Source: Vibrio zhugei
GTDB lineage: Bacteria > Pseudomonadota > Gammaproteobacteria > Enterobacterales > Vibrionaceae
DNA length: 64,000 nucleotides
Reading direction: 5' to 3'
Assembly: GCF_003716875.1 (NCBI RefSeq)
Contig: NZ_CP033077.1
Coordinates: forward strand, 62,001 to 126,000
This document shows, in pieces, positions 16,972 to 26,908 of the stretch. A program made the position numbers and the translations under genes. Position 1 is the first letter of the stretch, and every line of letters starts with the position of its first letter. The notes under the pieces are model-generated. The model searched no databases, was not told the DNA's origin, and worked only from the letters and a program-made list of their open reading frames with translations.

Positions 16972-19235
16972 ATGACAAAACAAAAGTTTTCCCTGATTGC
17001 TTTGATAATATGTGCGTTGTATCGTTCGCTATTCTGTTAAGCCTGGGAAGTGAAATTTATCGACAAGCCCCTCCAATACCGAACGCCGTTCTTTCGGAGA
17101 GCGGTGAAACTATCTATACCGAAGATGACATTCAAGACGGACAACTTGTCTGGAGAACCATGGGTGGCCATCAGCTTGGCTCAATTTGGGGGCACGGCTC
17201 TTATGTTGCACCTGACTGGACGGCCGACTGGGTACATCGTGAATCAGAAATCTGGTTGGATCTCGCTGCGAAAACACATTTCTCACAACCTCTTTCGCAG
17301 CTAAGTGAGGCAGACAAAGCCAAGCTGGAAAGTTTGCTTCGCGATGATATCCGACCAAATAGGTTTCAACCCGAGGATGGACAGCTCATCATCTCGGATT
17401 TGCGTGCGGAAGCGGTTAAACAGCTACAGGATTATTATGTAAACCTGTTCGGCAACAATCCTGACTTCCAGCCGACTCGCGAAGCCTATGCAATGAAGGA
17501 AAATACCATTGCTTCAGAAGAGAACCGCGAGAAACTGACTGCGTTTTTCTTTTGGGGAGCGTGGGCAGCAGTAACTGAGCGTCCGGGAGAAAACTATACT
17601 TACACAAATAACTGGCCATTTGACCCAGTCGTCGGCAACACTCCGACCTCTGATAATATCGTCTGGTCAATTTTAAGTGTTGTTGTTCTTATCGCTGGTG
17701 TAGGTGCTCTTGCCTGGTATCACGCAAGTCTGAAAGAGCATGATTTACCTGAGATGCCAAAAGAAGATCCTCTATTTGGATTTAAACCAACACCCTCTCA
17801 AAAAGCGTTAACCAAGTATTTTATTACAGCAGTTGGGCTGTTTCTGCTTCAGGTTCTTCTTGGCGGTATTACTGCTCACTATGCAGTTGAAGGTCAGGAG
17901 TTTTATGGCATCCCTCTGGCAGAAATCTTGCCTTACTCGGTTACCCGTACCTGGCATACTCAATTGGCCGTGTTCTGGATAGCAACAGCCTGGCTTGGAA
18001 CCGGATTATATATTGCTCCGGCTCTTTCTGGCTACGAACCTAAATTCCAGCGTTTGGGGGTAAATGTGCTCTGGGTCGCACTGGTTATCGTTGTACTCGG
18101 TTCTATGGCGGGTGAATGGGCTGCGGTTCAACAGTACTTTGACATTGATCTTAGTTACTGGGTTGGACACCAGGGCCAGGAATACATTGACCTTGGACGT
18201 ATCTGGCAGATCTTACTCCTCGTCGGCTTGCTTATTTGGTTGGCTCTGGTTACCGCAGCGATTAAGCCGGCACTAACGAAAGATGGTGAAATGAAGCCGG
18301 TTATCTGGGTTCTGTATGCATCATGCGTCGCTATCGGCCTGTTCTACGGTGCTGGCTTGTTCCAGGGTAAGCATACTAACCTGGCAATCGCTGAGTACTG
18401 GCGTTGGTGGGTCGTTCACCTGTGGGTAGAAGGCTTCTTTGAAACCTTCGCAACATCCGTAATTGCACTTATGTTTGTGCGTCTTGGCCTGGTTAGAGCG
18501 CAGTCAGCGAATAGTGCAGTTCTGTTCGCGACCGTTGTATTCCTGACAGGTGGTTTGCTTGGCACTTTACATCATCTGTACTTCACAGGGACACCAACTT
18601 CGGTCATAGCATGGGGCTCTATCTTCTCTGCTCTTGAGGTTGTTCCACTGGCGCTCATCGGTTTTGAGGCAGTAGGAACTTATAGGATGCAGAAGGCAAC
18701 ACAATGGATGGTTCGCTACAAGTGGGCAATCATGTTCTTTGTTGCGACTGCACTGTGGAACCTTGTGGGCGCAGGTGTTCTTGGCTTCCTGATTAACCCG
18801 CCAGTTGCTCTGTACTTTATTCAGGGGCTGAATACCACAGCTACTCACGCACATGGCGCTTTTATGGGCGTATATGGAATGCTGGGTATAGGCCTAATGT
18901 TGACCTGTCTTCGAGGTCTTACCGGAGACACAAATGCCTGGGACGATAAACTGCTTAAATGGACATTCTGGTCACTGAATGTAGGTTTGGCAGGAATGAT
19001 ATTTATGTCTCTTCTGCCGGTTGGCATTATCCAGTTCTTTGCCGTTATTGACCACGGTTATTGGTATGCCCGCTCGCCGGAAGTCATTCACAGTGAACTA
19101 GTAGAAATGTTTGTCTGGTTACGTGTTCCGGGAGATGTTCTCTTTGGTATGGGTGGACTGTTACTTGCAGCCTTTTTTGCCAAGCTCTTCTTCAGTGCAA
19201 GGGGTAAAGCAACAGACAAAGAAGTCACTGCTTAG
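16972..19235 (+). pseudogene. norB: Quinol-oxidising nitric oxide reductase NorB with an N-terminal frameshift
   Basis: The natural start is ATG 16972, eight bases after AAGGA. It reads MTKQKFSLIALIICAL, then runs out of frame and stops at 17038-17040. The expected continuation VVSFAILLSLGSEIYRQAPP is in the next frame, so one base appears missing near 17015-17020; restoring one G would join them. The rest is an intact qNor: periplasmic region with GGHQLGSIWGHGSYVAPDW, then about 12 membrane helices with haem and non-haem iron ligands (TRTWHTQLAVFW, WWVVHLWVEGFFE, LHHLYFTGTP, ATHAHGAFMGVYG). It reduces NO to N2O with quinol. An in-frame ATG at 16908 lies inside the promoter; ATG 17010 could start a protein missing only the first segment. 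Confidence 0.85.
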
Positions 19236-19308
19236 TACTACTAACAACAAAGTCCGGACATTATGTTCCGGGCTTTGGATCCCTGATTCAGACCGTCAAG
19301 GAGCTCAA

Positions 19309-19698
19309 ATGTATCTTGAAATAAAGCAGTTTCATTTATTAACAGTATTGATCAGCGTCCTCCTGTATATATATCGTTTTCTAAAATATTACCGACTTCA
19401 GCAAGTGCCTGAAGTCCCAATACTGTTGAAGCGAGTCCCCCATATCAATGACTCTTTACTGCTTACCAGCGGTATCGCTTTGATATTTATAACCGGCTTT
19501 ACTCCGTTTACTCAGGCAGCACCGTGGTTGACCTACAAACTAATAGCCATTTTTTTTTACATTTTGTGTGGACTCATGGCTATGAACAAATCCTCAAGCC
19601 CTAACAGCCGATTATTCTATTTCGCAGCTTCCTTAGGCTGGCTAATTGCCATTTTCAGTCTTGCAGTAAGCAAAAATCCAGGCTTGCTTGGAATTTAA
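19309..19698 (+). CDS. SirB2-family membrane protein
   Basis: The start is ATG 19309 with AAGGAG five bases ahead; an open frame reaches back into norB but has no ribosome site. The 129-residue product has four hydrophobic helices (about 9-25, 48-66, 73-92, 100-120) and the SirB family pattern of a short basic loop after TM1 and helical hairpins. The family function is unclear. It follows norB by 73 bases and probably shares its transcript, so an accessory role in NO respiration or quinol handling is a reasonable guess. Confidence 0.75.
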   Translation: MYLEIKQFHLLTVLISVLLYIYRFLKYYRLQQVPEVPILLKRVPHINDSLLLTSGIALIFITGFTPFTQAAPWLTYKLIAIFFYILCGLMAMNKSSSPNSRLFYFAASLGWLIAIFSLAVSKNPGLLGI

Positions 19699-19743
19699 CT
19701 GATCCTTATACGTATTTTGGCTATCGACGAAGGAAATATAATC

Positions 19744-20025
19744 TTGAAAACAATTCACAACCTTAGCTTTAGAATGAAGTTGCTTCTATTGATATCGCTA
19801 CCGATGCTTGGAGTAGTACTTTTTTCAGGTTATCAGTTAAATCAAGTCCTTAACAACAAGAGAGTTGTAGAGCAGATTCAGCCATTGGTTGAGCTTTCTA
19901 TAGTTGGAAGCCGGGTTGTGCACGAACTACAAAAAGAGCGCGGGGCGACATCAGGTTTTGTTGGCTCAAACGGGTTGAAATTTATCAGTACACTAAAGAG
20001 TCAGAGAAAAAGTACAGGTGCTCTT
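19744..20025 (+). pseudogene. N-terminal fragment of a nitrate/nitrite-sensing chemoreceptor
   Basis: TTG 19744 lies eight bases after AAGGAA. About 94 residues remain: a membrane anchor (FRMKLLLLISLPMLGVVLF) followed by the start of a NIT domain (VVHELQKERGATSGFVGSNG, then TLKSQRKSTG). Sequence similarity to a chemoreceptor stops near 20025, where transposon-related sequence begins; the rest of the NIT domain, HAMP and signalling domain are missing. An intact version would sense nitrate or nitrite in the periplasm. The fragment follows the norB-sirB2 unit. Confidence 0.75.
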
Positions 20026-20357
20026 TTGAACTCCGCCGCTTAGCCCTTGAGCTACTTGAAGAGTATCGGATCGGTCAGGTCACTAAAGCACTACGGATCT
20101 GTGCCACCCAGATTAACTCCTGGCGCAAACAACTTCCCGCTAAGCAACCAGCTCCCGACTTTGTTCCGCTACAGATTGAGCCCGAATTACAACGAACCCT
20201 AGAAAAGATCAAGGTGCATCCATACATACACCAAGACTACGACTACTTAGTTACTGAACTAGCTACCAAACTACAGACAATGAAAATTCACGGTCTCATA
20301 GAAAGTTATTTAAACCAAGCAATTGCAGAAACTGTTCAATCAAATGAGGCACATTAA
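20026..20357 (+). pseudogene. Transposon-associated helix-turn-helix protein remnant
   Basis: A frame without its own start begins in the middle of the broken chemoreceptor as ELRRLALELLEEYRIGQVTK, with a helix-turn-helix and ICATQINSWRKQL. It continues through LQIEPELQRTLEKIKV and LVTELATKLQTMKIHGLIES to TAA 20355-20357. The tail resembles the N-terminus of IS21-type IstB proteins and the head resembles IS accessory HTH proteins. The exact family could not be fixed. It marks the breakpoint of the NO block. Confidence 0.5.
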
Positions 20358-20586
20358 GGTATAACACATGAAGTTTTATTGCTTGTTGCTTATTGTCCAG
20401 AAACTGACACGTAAATGCAGGTTATGATTAAATATGCAGACGATGTTATGAAAATTCGATGGCAGATGCCAACTTTTGTCCAAATCTTCCACGGCCGGCA
20501 TCTCAGAAAGAGGTGCCGTTCGTTATTTTGGGATATGAAAACTTATCCGAAGGGTAGATCGCTGCCAACACCCCAAACTCATTTTT
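20358..20586. other. Unassigned debris before the group II intron
   Basis: Short frames only; none has a convincing start or a recognised product. It lies between a transposon remnant and the 3' end of a group II intron and is probably mobile-element debris serving as the intron's 3' flank. Confidence 0.5.
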
Positions 20587-20627
20587 GTCGGGTAGACGAC
20601 ACTTGTTACCAAGTGTCGTCCCCCTAA

Positions 20628-20661
20628 GAACCGTACGTGCAACTTTCACTGCATACGGCTC
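20628..20661 (-). ncRNA. Group II intron domain V
   Basis: On the minus strand the 34-nt element begins GAGCCGTATGCAGTGAAAGT and ends GTACGGTTC. It has the pairing GAGCCGTA/TACGGTTC, the GTGAAA tetraloop-type cap region and the bulge expected of the catalytic hairpin. Confidence 0.9.
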
Positions 20662-20697
20662 AAGCCTCCACAAAGGCATCGTATGATACCCAGCAAC

Positions 20698-22170
20698 TTA
20701 TAAAGCAGTTAGAGCAGGAACGAGCCAAGAGTTACGAGCTTGCCTTTTAGACTTTCTCTTTGCCAAGTAATCTCGGTATTGAGGGTCAAATGGTGTTGCT
20801 GCACTTCGGATTTTCACGTGTCTCTCTATAGGCACTTTGGCTATTTGGAAGAGATTGAATTGGCAATCCATATCCATGATCTTCTGCCAACCGTGAAATT
20901 GCCATTGGCCTTTCCGGTTAAGGAAATATTTGTGGGTAATCCAATTTGTAGACTTTGTTGGATGACGCCTTTTAGCCCAGTGCCATAACGCATGGAATAG
21001 CTTATGACCTACATATCCGAATACCTTTTTAGCAACGCAGTGTCGATAGTAATTCGACCAGCCCCTAAGTTTCGGATTTATCAACTTGATTAGATCGTTA
21101 ACAGGGATGGTTGTGTGCTTTTTGATGAGTTCGCGCAAGTTACGCAAGAACAGTAGCGTGTTGGATTTGCTCGGTTTGATGAGCAATTTCCCTTTGTACT
21201 TTCTATGGTTAAAACCTAGGAAGTCAAAACCATTACTGATATGGGTAATATGCGTTTTCTCTTCGGATAGTGTTAAGCCCCTTTCTGCTAAGAACTCGGC
21301 AATCAACGGTTTGATATCGTTCTCCAGCACTTCTTTTGAAGCACAGGTGACGACGAAATCGTCTGCGTATCCAATAAAGTTGGCTCTTGCACCCTTTTTG
21401 AGTGCGGTAGACTTTATGCGTTGCTCAAGCCCTGCAAGAGTCATTAGCATCAAGGTTGGGGATATGACCCCACCTTGCGGTGTCCCCTCGTCAGAGTGAT
21501 AAAACAACCCTTTGTCCATAAAGCCAGATTTTAGCCATTGTTCTAACATACGTTTATCTACGGCAATGTTATTCATAAGCCATTGATGCCCGATCTTGTC
21601 GAAACAGGCTTTGATATCTCCCTCAAGTACCCACTGAGCTGACTTCTTTAGTGCCAGACATTTGAAGCACTGTGCGATTGCATCGGCAGTGCTGCGGTTT
21701 GGTCTGAATCCATAGCTGTTAGGGTCGGCACGTGTTTCTGATACTGGCTCCAGAGCAAGAAGATGAAGCGCTTGCTGCGCTCTATCGAACATACACGGGA
21801 TACCCAGTGGTCTGAGCTTGCCGTTTTTCTTGGGGATGTAGATACGCTTGAGCGGTTTGGCTTGATAAGCTTTTCTGCTCAATTGATTGACTGCTTTCAT
21901 GCGGCGCGTATCTGTATTCCAGATAACGCCGTCTATTCCAGGCGTTTTACTGCCTTTGTTTTGTGATACTCGCTTAACAGCAAGAAGTTTTGCCGAATGC
22001 GAGTGAGTCAGTATCCACTGCAATGCTTTCGCTTTGCCGTGTTTACCATCTCTCGTTGCCTTTGCAATACGCATCTGAAGCTTTAAAACACGCGCTTCGA
22101 CAGCTTTCCAGTTTATGGATTGCCATTGAACACTGTCAGGAGAGGCACTAATCTCTTTTGAAATTATCAT
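20698..22170 (-). CDS. ltrA: Group II intron reverse transcriptase/maturase
   Basis: ATG 22170 lies eight bases after AAGGAG; an upstream in-frame TTG has no such site. The product has 490 residues. Reverse transcriptase blocks are present: PGIDGVIW, PKKNGKLRPLGIPCMFDRA, DPNSYGFRPNRST, EGDIKACFD, GTPQGGVISP and the catalytic IGYADD. The maturase X domain follows (LINPKLRGWSNYYRH). The C-terminus after about 430 (PIERHVKIRSAATPFDPQY) appears to be a short DNA-binding end without an HNH endonuclease motif. It assists splicing and retrohoming of its own intron. Confidence 0.9.
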   Translation of the reverse strand: MIISKEISASPDSVQWQSINWKAVEARVLKLQMRIAKATRDGKHGKAKALQWILTHSHSAKLLAVKRVSQNKGSKTPGIDGVIWNTDTRRMKAVNQLSRKAYQAKPLKRIYIPKKNGKLRPLGIPCMFDRAQQALHLLALEPVSETRADPNSYGFRPNRSTADAIAQCFKCLALKKSAQWVLEGDIKACFDKIGHQWLMNNIAVDKRMLEQWLKSGFMDKGLFYHSDEGTPQGGVISPTLMLMTLAGLEQRIKSTALKKGARANFIGYADDFVVTCASKEVLENDIKPLIAEFLAERGLTLSEEKTHITHISNGFDFLGFNHRKYKGKLLIKPSKSNTLLFLRNLRELIKKHTTIPVNDLIKLINPKLRGWSNYYRHCVAKKVFGYVGHKLFHALWHWAKRRHPTKSTNWITHKYFLNRKGQWQFHGWQKIMDMDCQFNLFQIAKVPIERHVKIRSAATPFDPQYRDYLAKRKSKRQARNSWLVPALTAL

Positions 22171-22847
22171 TTGCGTTTCTCCTTGAATAAAGTTCTTCAA
22201 ATTCTCTTGCAACGGAAGACCAGTCGGAAGTCAGCTCACTTTCGTGATCAGATATGAATCTGTATCTGCATCGTTACAATGCAGCCTTCGCTTTTTCCAA
22301 CATCCTCTACCTGCATTACTATCGGCCACAGAGGCTTTCCCATAGGGAGTAATACAGGCTTACCGTGTTCCGTATGTTGCGCAATGTCAGGGTAGATGCC
22401 CGCTATGGTGCGGAGAGCTTTATTGATCACGAAAGAGTACTGGACAACCTCTTTCCTGCTCTCATTGCCTTTTGGCTACAGCGTATCAACCACTTCCGCT
22501 GCTTCATCACATAACGCACCTTACACGGATTCACTTATGTTCATCATACTGACTACCTAGCACTTACCCGATTCCGTGGTTATCAGGAGGATCGTTCTCT
22601 CACGATTTCAATCCCGATCGGTATATGACCAATCTTCATTACATTGTCAGAGCCGCTGCTTTATTCAGGCTCCTAGGTTCATCTGGTGATACAGATGGTT
22701 CACTCGTTGAGCGGTGAACAGCGCTTCATACGACTTCACGTCGCACGTCCAGAAATGAGTTACAACGAGTATGATACTTTATGTGATCACAGAAGTGGAC
22801 CCCAATGGTTGGACACATAAGCTCATTCCTTAAGTGGTTGATCCAGC

Positions 22848-23690
22848 TCATGCCGCGTATCTCTGCCTGCCGAAGTAGGCTTCATCAGGGGTGAGGTCAT
22901 TGAGTCCTTGATGGTTACGCTCCTCATTATAAAACACCATGTAGTGGCCGATTTCAAGTTCGGCTTCACGTGGCGTGGTATAAGCTTTTAAATAAACCTC
23001 CTCATATTTCAGACTTCGCCATAATCGCTCGATGAAAACATTGTCGATCCAGCGGCCTTTTCCATCCATGCTGATCCGTACGTTATGATCGATTAACTTC
23101 TGTGTGAACTCAGTACTGGTAAACTGACTGCCTTGATCTGAGTTGAAGATATCAGGCGGCCCATAGTGTTGAAGCGCTTCTTCAAGAGCTTCGATACAAA
23201 AGCTAGTATCCATAGTGTTAGATAACCGCCAGGACAACACTTTGCGGCTATACCAGTCGATAATGGCAACCAAGTACAAGAACCCTTTAGCCATAGGGAT
23301 GTACGTGATATCAATAGCCCAAGCTTGGTTTGGGTAAGTGACTTCGATATCACGTAACAGGTAGGGGTAGACCTTGTGTGCTTTATTCGCCAGTGTCGTT
23401 TTCGGTTTGGGGTAAATCGCTCCAATGCCCATATCACGCATGATCCGAACGATACGCTTGCGATTGACGTTATGTCCCTTTTTAGCCAGCTCGGTTCGAA
23501 TACGCCTACTGCCCATAAACGGATACTGAAGGTGAATTTCGTCAATCATACGGCGCAATTCAATCTCCTCAGCAGAGAGTCCAATGGGCTGATAGTAAGC
23601 TGTAGACCGAGCAATATTGAGAAGCTCACACTGGCGCTTTATTGGTAGTTTGGTGGATTTATCCAGCGAACACTTTCGCCAAAAAATCAT
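22848..23690 (-). CDS. IS3-family transposase OrfB (DDE integrase)
   Basis: The 280-residue reading contains an HTH_21 segment (RSTAYYQ, then [20 protein letters not shown]) and the rve core. Catalytic residues are Asp in [10 protein letters not shown], Asp in [11 protein letters not shown], and Glu in [17 protein letters not shown]. In this family OrfB is made mainly as an OrfAB fusion by -1 frameshifting; the overlap with orfA (23659-23690) is where that would happen. The C-terminal motif [19 protein letters not shown] is typical. Confidence 0.9.
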   Translation of the reverse strand: MIFWRKCSLDKSTKLPIKRQCELLNIARSTAYYQPIGLSAEEIELRRMIDEIHLQYPFMGSRRIRTELAKKGHNVNRKRIVRIMRDMGIGAIYPKPKTTLANKAHKVYPYLLRDIEVTYPNQAWAIDITYIPMAKGFLYLVAIIDWYSRKVLSWRLSNTMDTSFCIEALEEALQHYGPPDIFNSDQGSQFTSTEFTQKLIDHNVRISMDGKGRWIDNVFIERLWRSLKYEEVYLKAYTTPREAELEIGHYMVFYNEERNHQGLNDLTPDEAYFGRQRYAA

Positions 23691-23940
23691 TTTCCATGGT
23701 CAACTGACCGATCTTGGCGTGGAGTTTGTCCACTTCTTCGGAATTGTCTTTGCCCAACTGACTTTCAGAGGCAAAGATCATGGCTGCATTTTCAAGCAAC
23801 TCTTTCTTCCATGTTGAGATTTGGTTGGGGTGCAGGTTGTACTTCTGTGCTAACTCAGCGACAGTTTTATCACCTCTAGCAGCAGCTAATGCCACCTTAG
23901 CTTTAAACTCAGGAGAGTGGTTTCTACGTTTTCTAGTCAT
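23659..23940 (-). CDS. IS3-family OrfA
   Basis: The 93-residue protein has a helix-turn-helix ([20 protein letters not shown], then [20 protein letters not shown]) and a C-terminal leucine-zipper-like region ([20 protein letters not shown]) used for oligomerisation. It binds the element's ends and supplies the N-terminus of the OrfAB transposase. Confidence 0.9.
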   Translation of the reverse strand: MTRKRRNHSPEFKAKVALAAARGDKTVAELAQKYNLHPNQISTWKKELLENAAMIFASESQLGKDNSEEVDKLHAKIGQLTMENDFLAKVFAG

Positions 23941-24171
23941 AATCTGCTCCAGTATTTTTGGGTACTATCAAAACAGATCAATCACTTAAAGTCATGTCCG
24001 AAAATCGGGGGCCACTTCTCACCAAGCGAGTATGATACTTTAATACTCAGTTGTAGCTTGATTCGGACTTGGTGGTAGCAATCAGTATGAATCTTTATTT
24101 TTGATCATGTTTAATCTTAAACGTATCGAGCAGGTTTGCTTGACTGTTTAGTATGAAACTTTATTCCTCTC

Positions 24172-24390
24172 CTACACCTGCGCTTCATTATAAGGTTTTA
24201 ACGCTTCCGAGCGTTTAGCGAACTGGCGGTCAAGAGCGAGCTTAAATTGATCAATTAAGGATTGGCGCTCTTGTTGCCATTGAGCCTCCTTTTCTTGCCA
24301 GCCTTTTTGTTCAGACATCAACGCTTTCACCATAGCTTGAAGCTCGGCGATGTCTTGGCTTTCTGGGTTTATATCAGGCGTCTTTTTCAT
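24172..24390 (-). pseudogene. IS66 TnpC N-terminal fragment
   Basis: ATG 24390 opens 72 residues with the IS66 transposase leader: a coiled coil (AELQAMVKALMSEQ, then QWQQERQSLIDQFKLALDRQ) and FAKRSEALKPYNEAQ, the segment that normally precedes the zinc finger and DDE core. A TAG at 24172-24174 ends it and no downstream homology follows. Confidence 0.75.
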
Positions 24391-24449
24391 GGCATTTATT
24401 ATACTAAAAATACCACTCCAAGGCTTGGTATAACTGACTTTTATCGAGA

Positions 24450-24803
24450 TTAACTCATTGTAAAACTGTCTATTTTTATCGGCTTATGGCCGATTATAGT
24501 GAAGCCAGATAACAGTCTGTCTAGGTCAAATTGAGTCAGGGTGTATACCTGCTTTTTCTCTTGAGTGGGCCATTTGAATTTGGCTTTTTCCAGCCGCTTA
24601 TACCACAGAGCGAAGCCTGTTTTATCCCAATACAAGACTTTGATTTTGTCGCGTTGTTTATTGGTAAACAGGAACAGCGCACCGCTTCCTAATGGTAATT
24701 CGGTTTCAGATTCAATAATCGCCGCCAGACCATTGATGGACTTTCTAAAATCCACAAACTCCCGATACAGGTAAACATTCGGAGCAATCAGCATTCGTTT
24801 CAT
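24450..24803 (-). CDS. tnpB: IS66 accessory protein TnpB
   Basis: The 117-residue protein carries the IS66 Orf2 signature: LYREFVDFRKSINGLAAIIE, GALFLFTNKQRDKIKVLYWD and GFALWYKRLEKAKFKWP. Its ATG overlaps the tnpA stop. It helps transposition in an unknown way and is the only intact gene of this copy. Confidence 0.85.
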   Translation of the reverse strand: MKRMLIAPNVYLYREFVDFRKSINGLAAIIESETELPLGSGALFLFTNKQRDKIKVLYWDKTGFALWYKRLEKAKFKWPTQEKKQVYTLTQFDLDRLLSGFTIIGHKPIKIDSFTMS

Positions 24804-25120
24804 GACAGTGCTTCGATTAACTCTGCCAGATACGAGGCAGGTGTTCCCTGGGGGATGCTGAGTTCAACGTCATTAATAAATAATGTCATGTTGGCAATCG
24901 GTGTTTGAGTCATCTGGTAGCGTGTCGTTTTTTCGACGATTTCAGCTTTGATAAAGCTACCAGTTCGGGATTGGCCAGAGCACTGCAATTGTTGACGCTT
25001 TGTTTAGAAGGTCGAAAGACTCAGATCATGGCGCTCGCAGAACACACGCTGAGAGAGTTGACTGGATTCGTATTGCTCGAACAGAGTTTGCCATTCTTGG
25101 TCGGTACGCCGCTTTGCCAT
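24800..25120 (-). pseudogene. IS66 TnpA with an in-frame stop
   Basis: From ATG 25120 the reading is MAKRRTDQEWQTLFEQYESS, continuing to HDLSLSTF, then TAA at 24991-24989. The same frame resumes as TKRQQL and continues to TPASYLAELIEALS. Homologues have an aromatic residue at that point (STFYTKR), so TAT or TAC to TAA is likely. Confidence 0.75.
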
Positions 25121-25183
25121 TTCAGATCTCCTTGTAGTTTGAGGTTTGATCTTAGGGCGTACCGAGATTGATTAGAATGTGGG

Positions 25184-25282
25184 GTTTATGACGCGCTTAT
25201 AAAAGACAGTTTGGGCAGCCATGTTCTAACCGTTAACCATCTAGGCGAAGTGCCAGATATGCTTGTTCTGGATGATTCGTAA
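25184..25282 (+). pseudogene. C-terminal scrap of an unidentified gene
   Basis: An open frame without a start reads VYDALIKDSLGSHVLTVNHL and then GEVPDMLVLDDS before TAA 25280-25282. It has a protein-like composition but no family could be named. It abuts the IS66 remnant and is probably what remains of a chromosomal gene after a deletion. The following 25283-25433 is AT-rich and shows nothing. Confidence 0.35.
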
Positions 25283-25433
25283 ATTTACCCTCATGTCAAG
25301 ATTTAAGGGGGTTAAAAATTATGATCTTTTTTTATTACAATATAATTAATGGGTTTTTACATTGTAACCATATGAATTATATTATAAAAAATAAAAAAAT
25401 CTTTATTTTTGTCATGATTATTATCAAGGTTAA

Positions 25434-25610
25434 TGGGGATGGGCACAATTGCGTGCAGGTTACGCCATCGATTTGCAGGATAATATGGATAACGCCGTCA
25501 CTGCAGGGATCGGTATTAGTCCCGGAGATGTCGTGAGTTTGGATATCGGGGGCAGCTATGCCAATGCCCAGCAAATGGGGGTTGCTGCCAATTTAGCCTT
25601 TACTTTCTAA
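25434..25610 (+). pseudogene. C-terminal fragment of an outer-membrane barrel, TraF-like
   Basis: The frame without a start reads GAQLRAGYAIDLQDNMDNAV, then ITAGIGISPGDV-like strands, SLDIGGSYANAQQMG and VAANLAFTF before TAA 25608-25610. Alternating strands ending in a terminal Phe are the export signature of outer-membrane barrels. The wording resembles the chromosomal TraF-like proteins of vibrios. The N-terminal nine-tenths are missing, replaced by the mobile-element region. Confidence 0.6.
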
Positions 25611-25781
25611 CGCACGCTTTCATACATCAAAAATTTAGTGCGGGTAGTGACGCTTTTTTACTATCCGTACTATCATTTGTTTTCCTTATGTTTCATAATC
25701 GTTACGCTGTTTTGATTCCATATATCTAGGAATAGGAAGTCTGCTGAGAAGAGTCGGTGGTACTTTGTATTTTTGGCGTGA

Positions 25782-26897
<1,116 letters not shown>

Positions 26898-26908
26898 GAT
26901 CTGACGAT

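Larger units (their letters stand above)
20592..22746 (-). mobile_element. Group II intron encoding a maturase
   Basis: Read on the minus strand, the element begins GTGCGACGTGAAGTCGTATG at 22746, the usual group II 5' end. It contains a reverse transcriptase ORF and ends with a canonical domain V and a domain VI hairpin (ACGACACTTG/CAAGTGTCGT), closing at about 20592 (CTAC) or 20587 (CGAC). All parts needed for a mobile intron seem present. It lies within mobile-element debris rather than a gene. The 3' boundary is uncertain by about 5 bases. Confidence 0.85.
22791..24019 (-). mobile_element. IS3-family insertion sequence
   Basis: Ends are AGAAGTGGACCCC (22791 inwards) and, from 24019 inwards, AGAAGTGGCCCCC, flanked by CAC on both sides: a 3-bp target duplication typical of the IS3 family. 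The element holds overlapping orfA and orfB on the minus strand. Both frames look complete, so it may still transpose. It lies between the group II intron and an IS66 remnant. Confidence 0.9.
22766..24163. repeat. Dispersed 14-16 bp repeat AGTATGAWWCTTTA around the IS3 element
   Basis: CGAGTATGATACTTTA occurs at 22766-22781 and 24027-24042, just outside both ends of the IS3-family element. Related copies AGTATGAATCTTTA (24084-24097) and AGTATGAAACTTTA (24150-24163) follow at 55-66 bp intervals. Apart from a short overlap with untranslated debris, they lie outside coding regions. They resemble the repeated transposase-binding sites at the ends of IS21-type elements, which is only a suggestion. 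Confidence 0.55.
24172..25120 (-). mobile_element. Degenerate IS66-family element
   Basis: The order tnpA-tnpB-tnpC on the minus strand is that of IS66. tnpA has a nonsense codon and tnpC is cut after 72 codons with its DDE domain missing; only tnpB is whole. No terminal inverted repeats could be matched. The element is immobile unless helped in trans. Confidence 0.8.

Noticed and set aside
19111..19308. N-terminal extension of the SirB2 gene into norB
   Set aside because: The extension is a shadow of norB; ATG 19309 has AAGGAG and matches the family's start.
24029..24163. Repeats near the IS3 element as a CRISPR array
   Set aside because: Repeats are only 14-16 bp, vary in sequence, number four and have an IS between; no cas genes are present.
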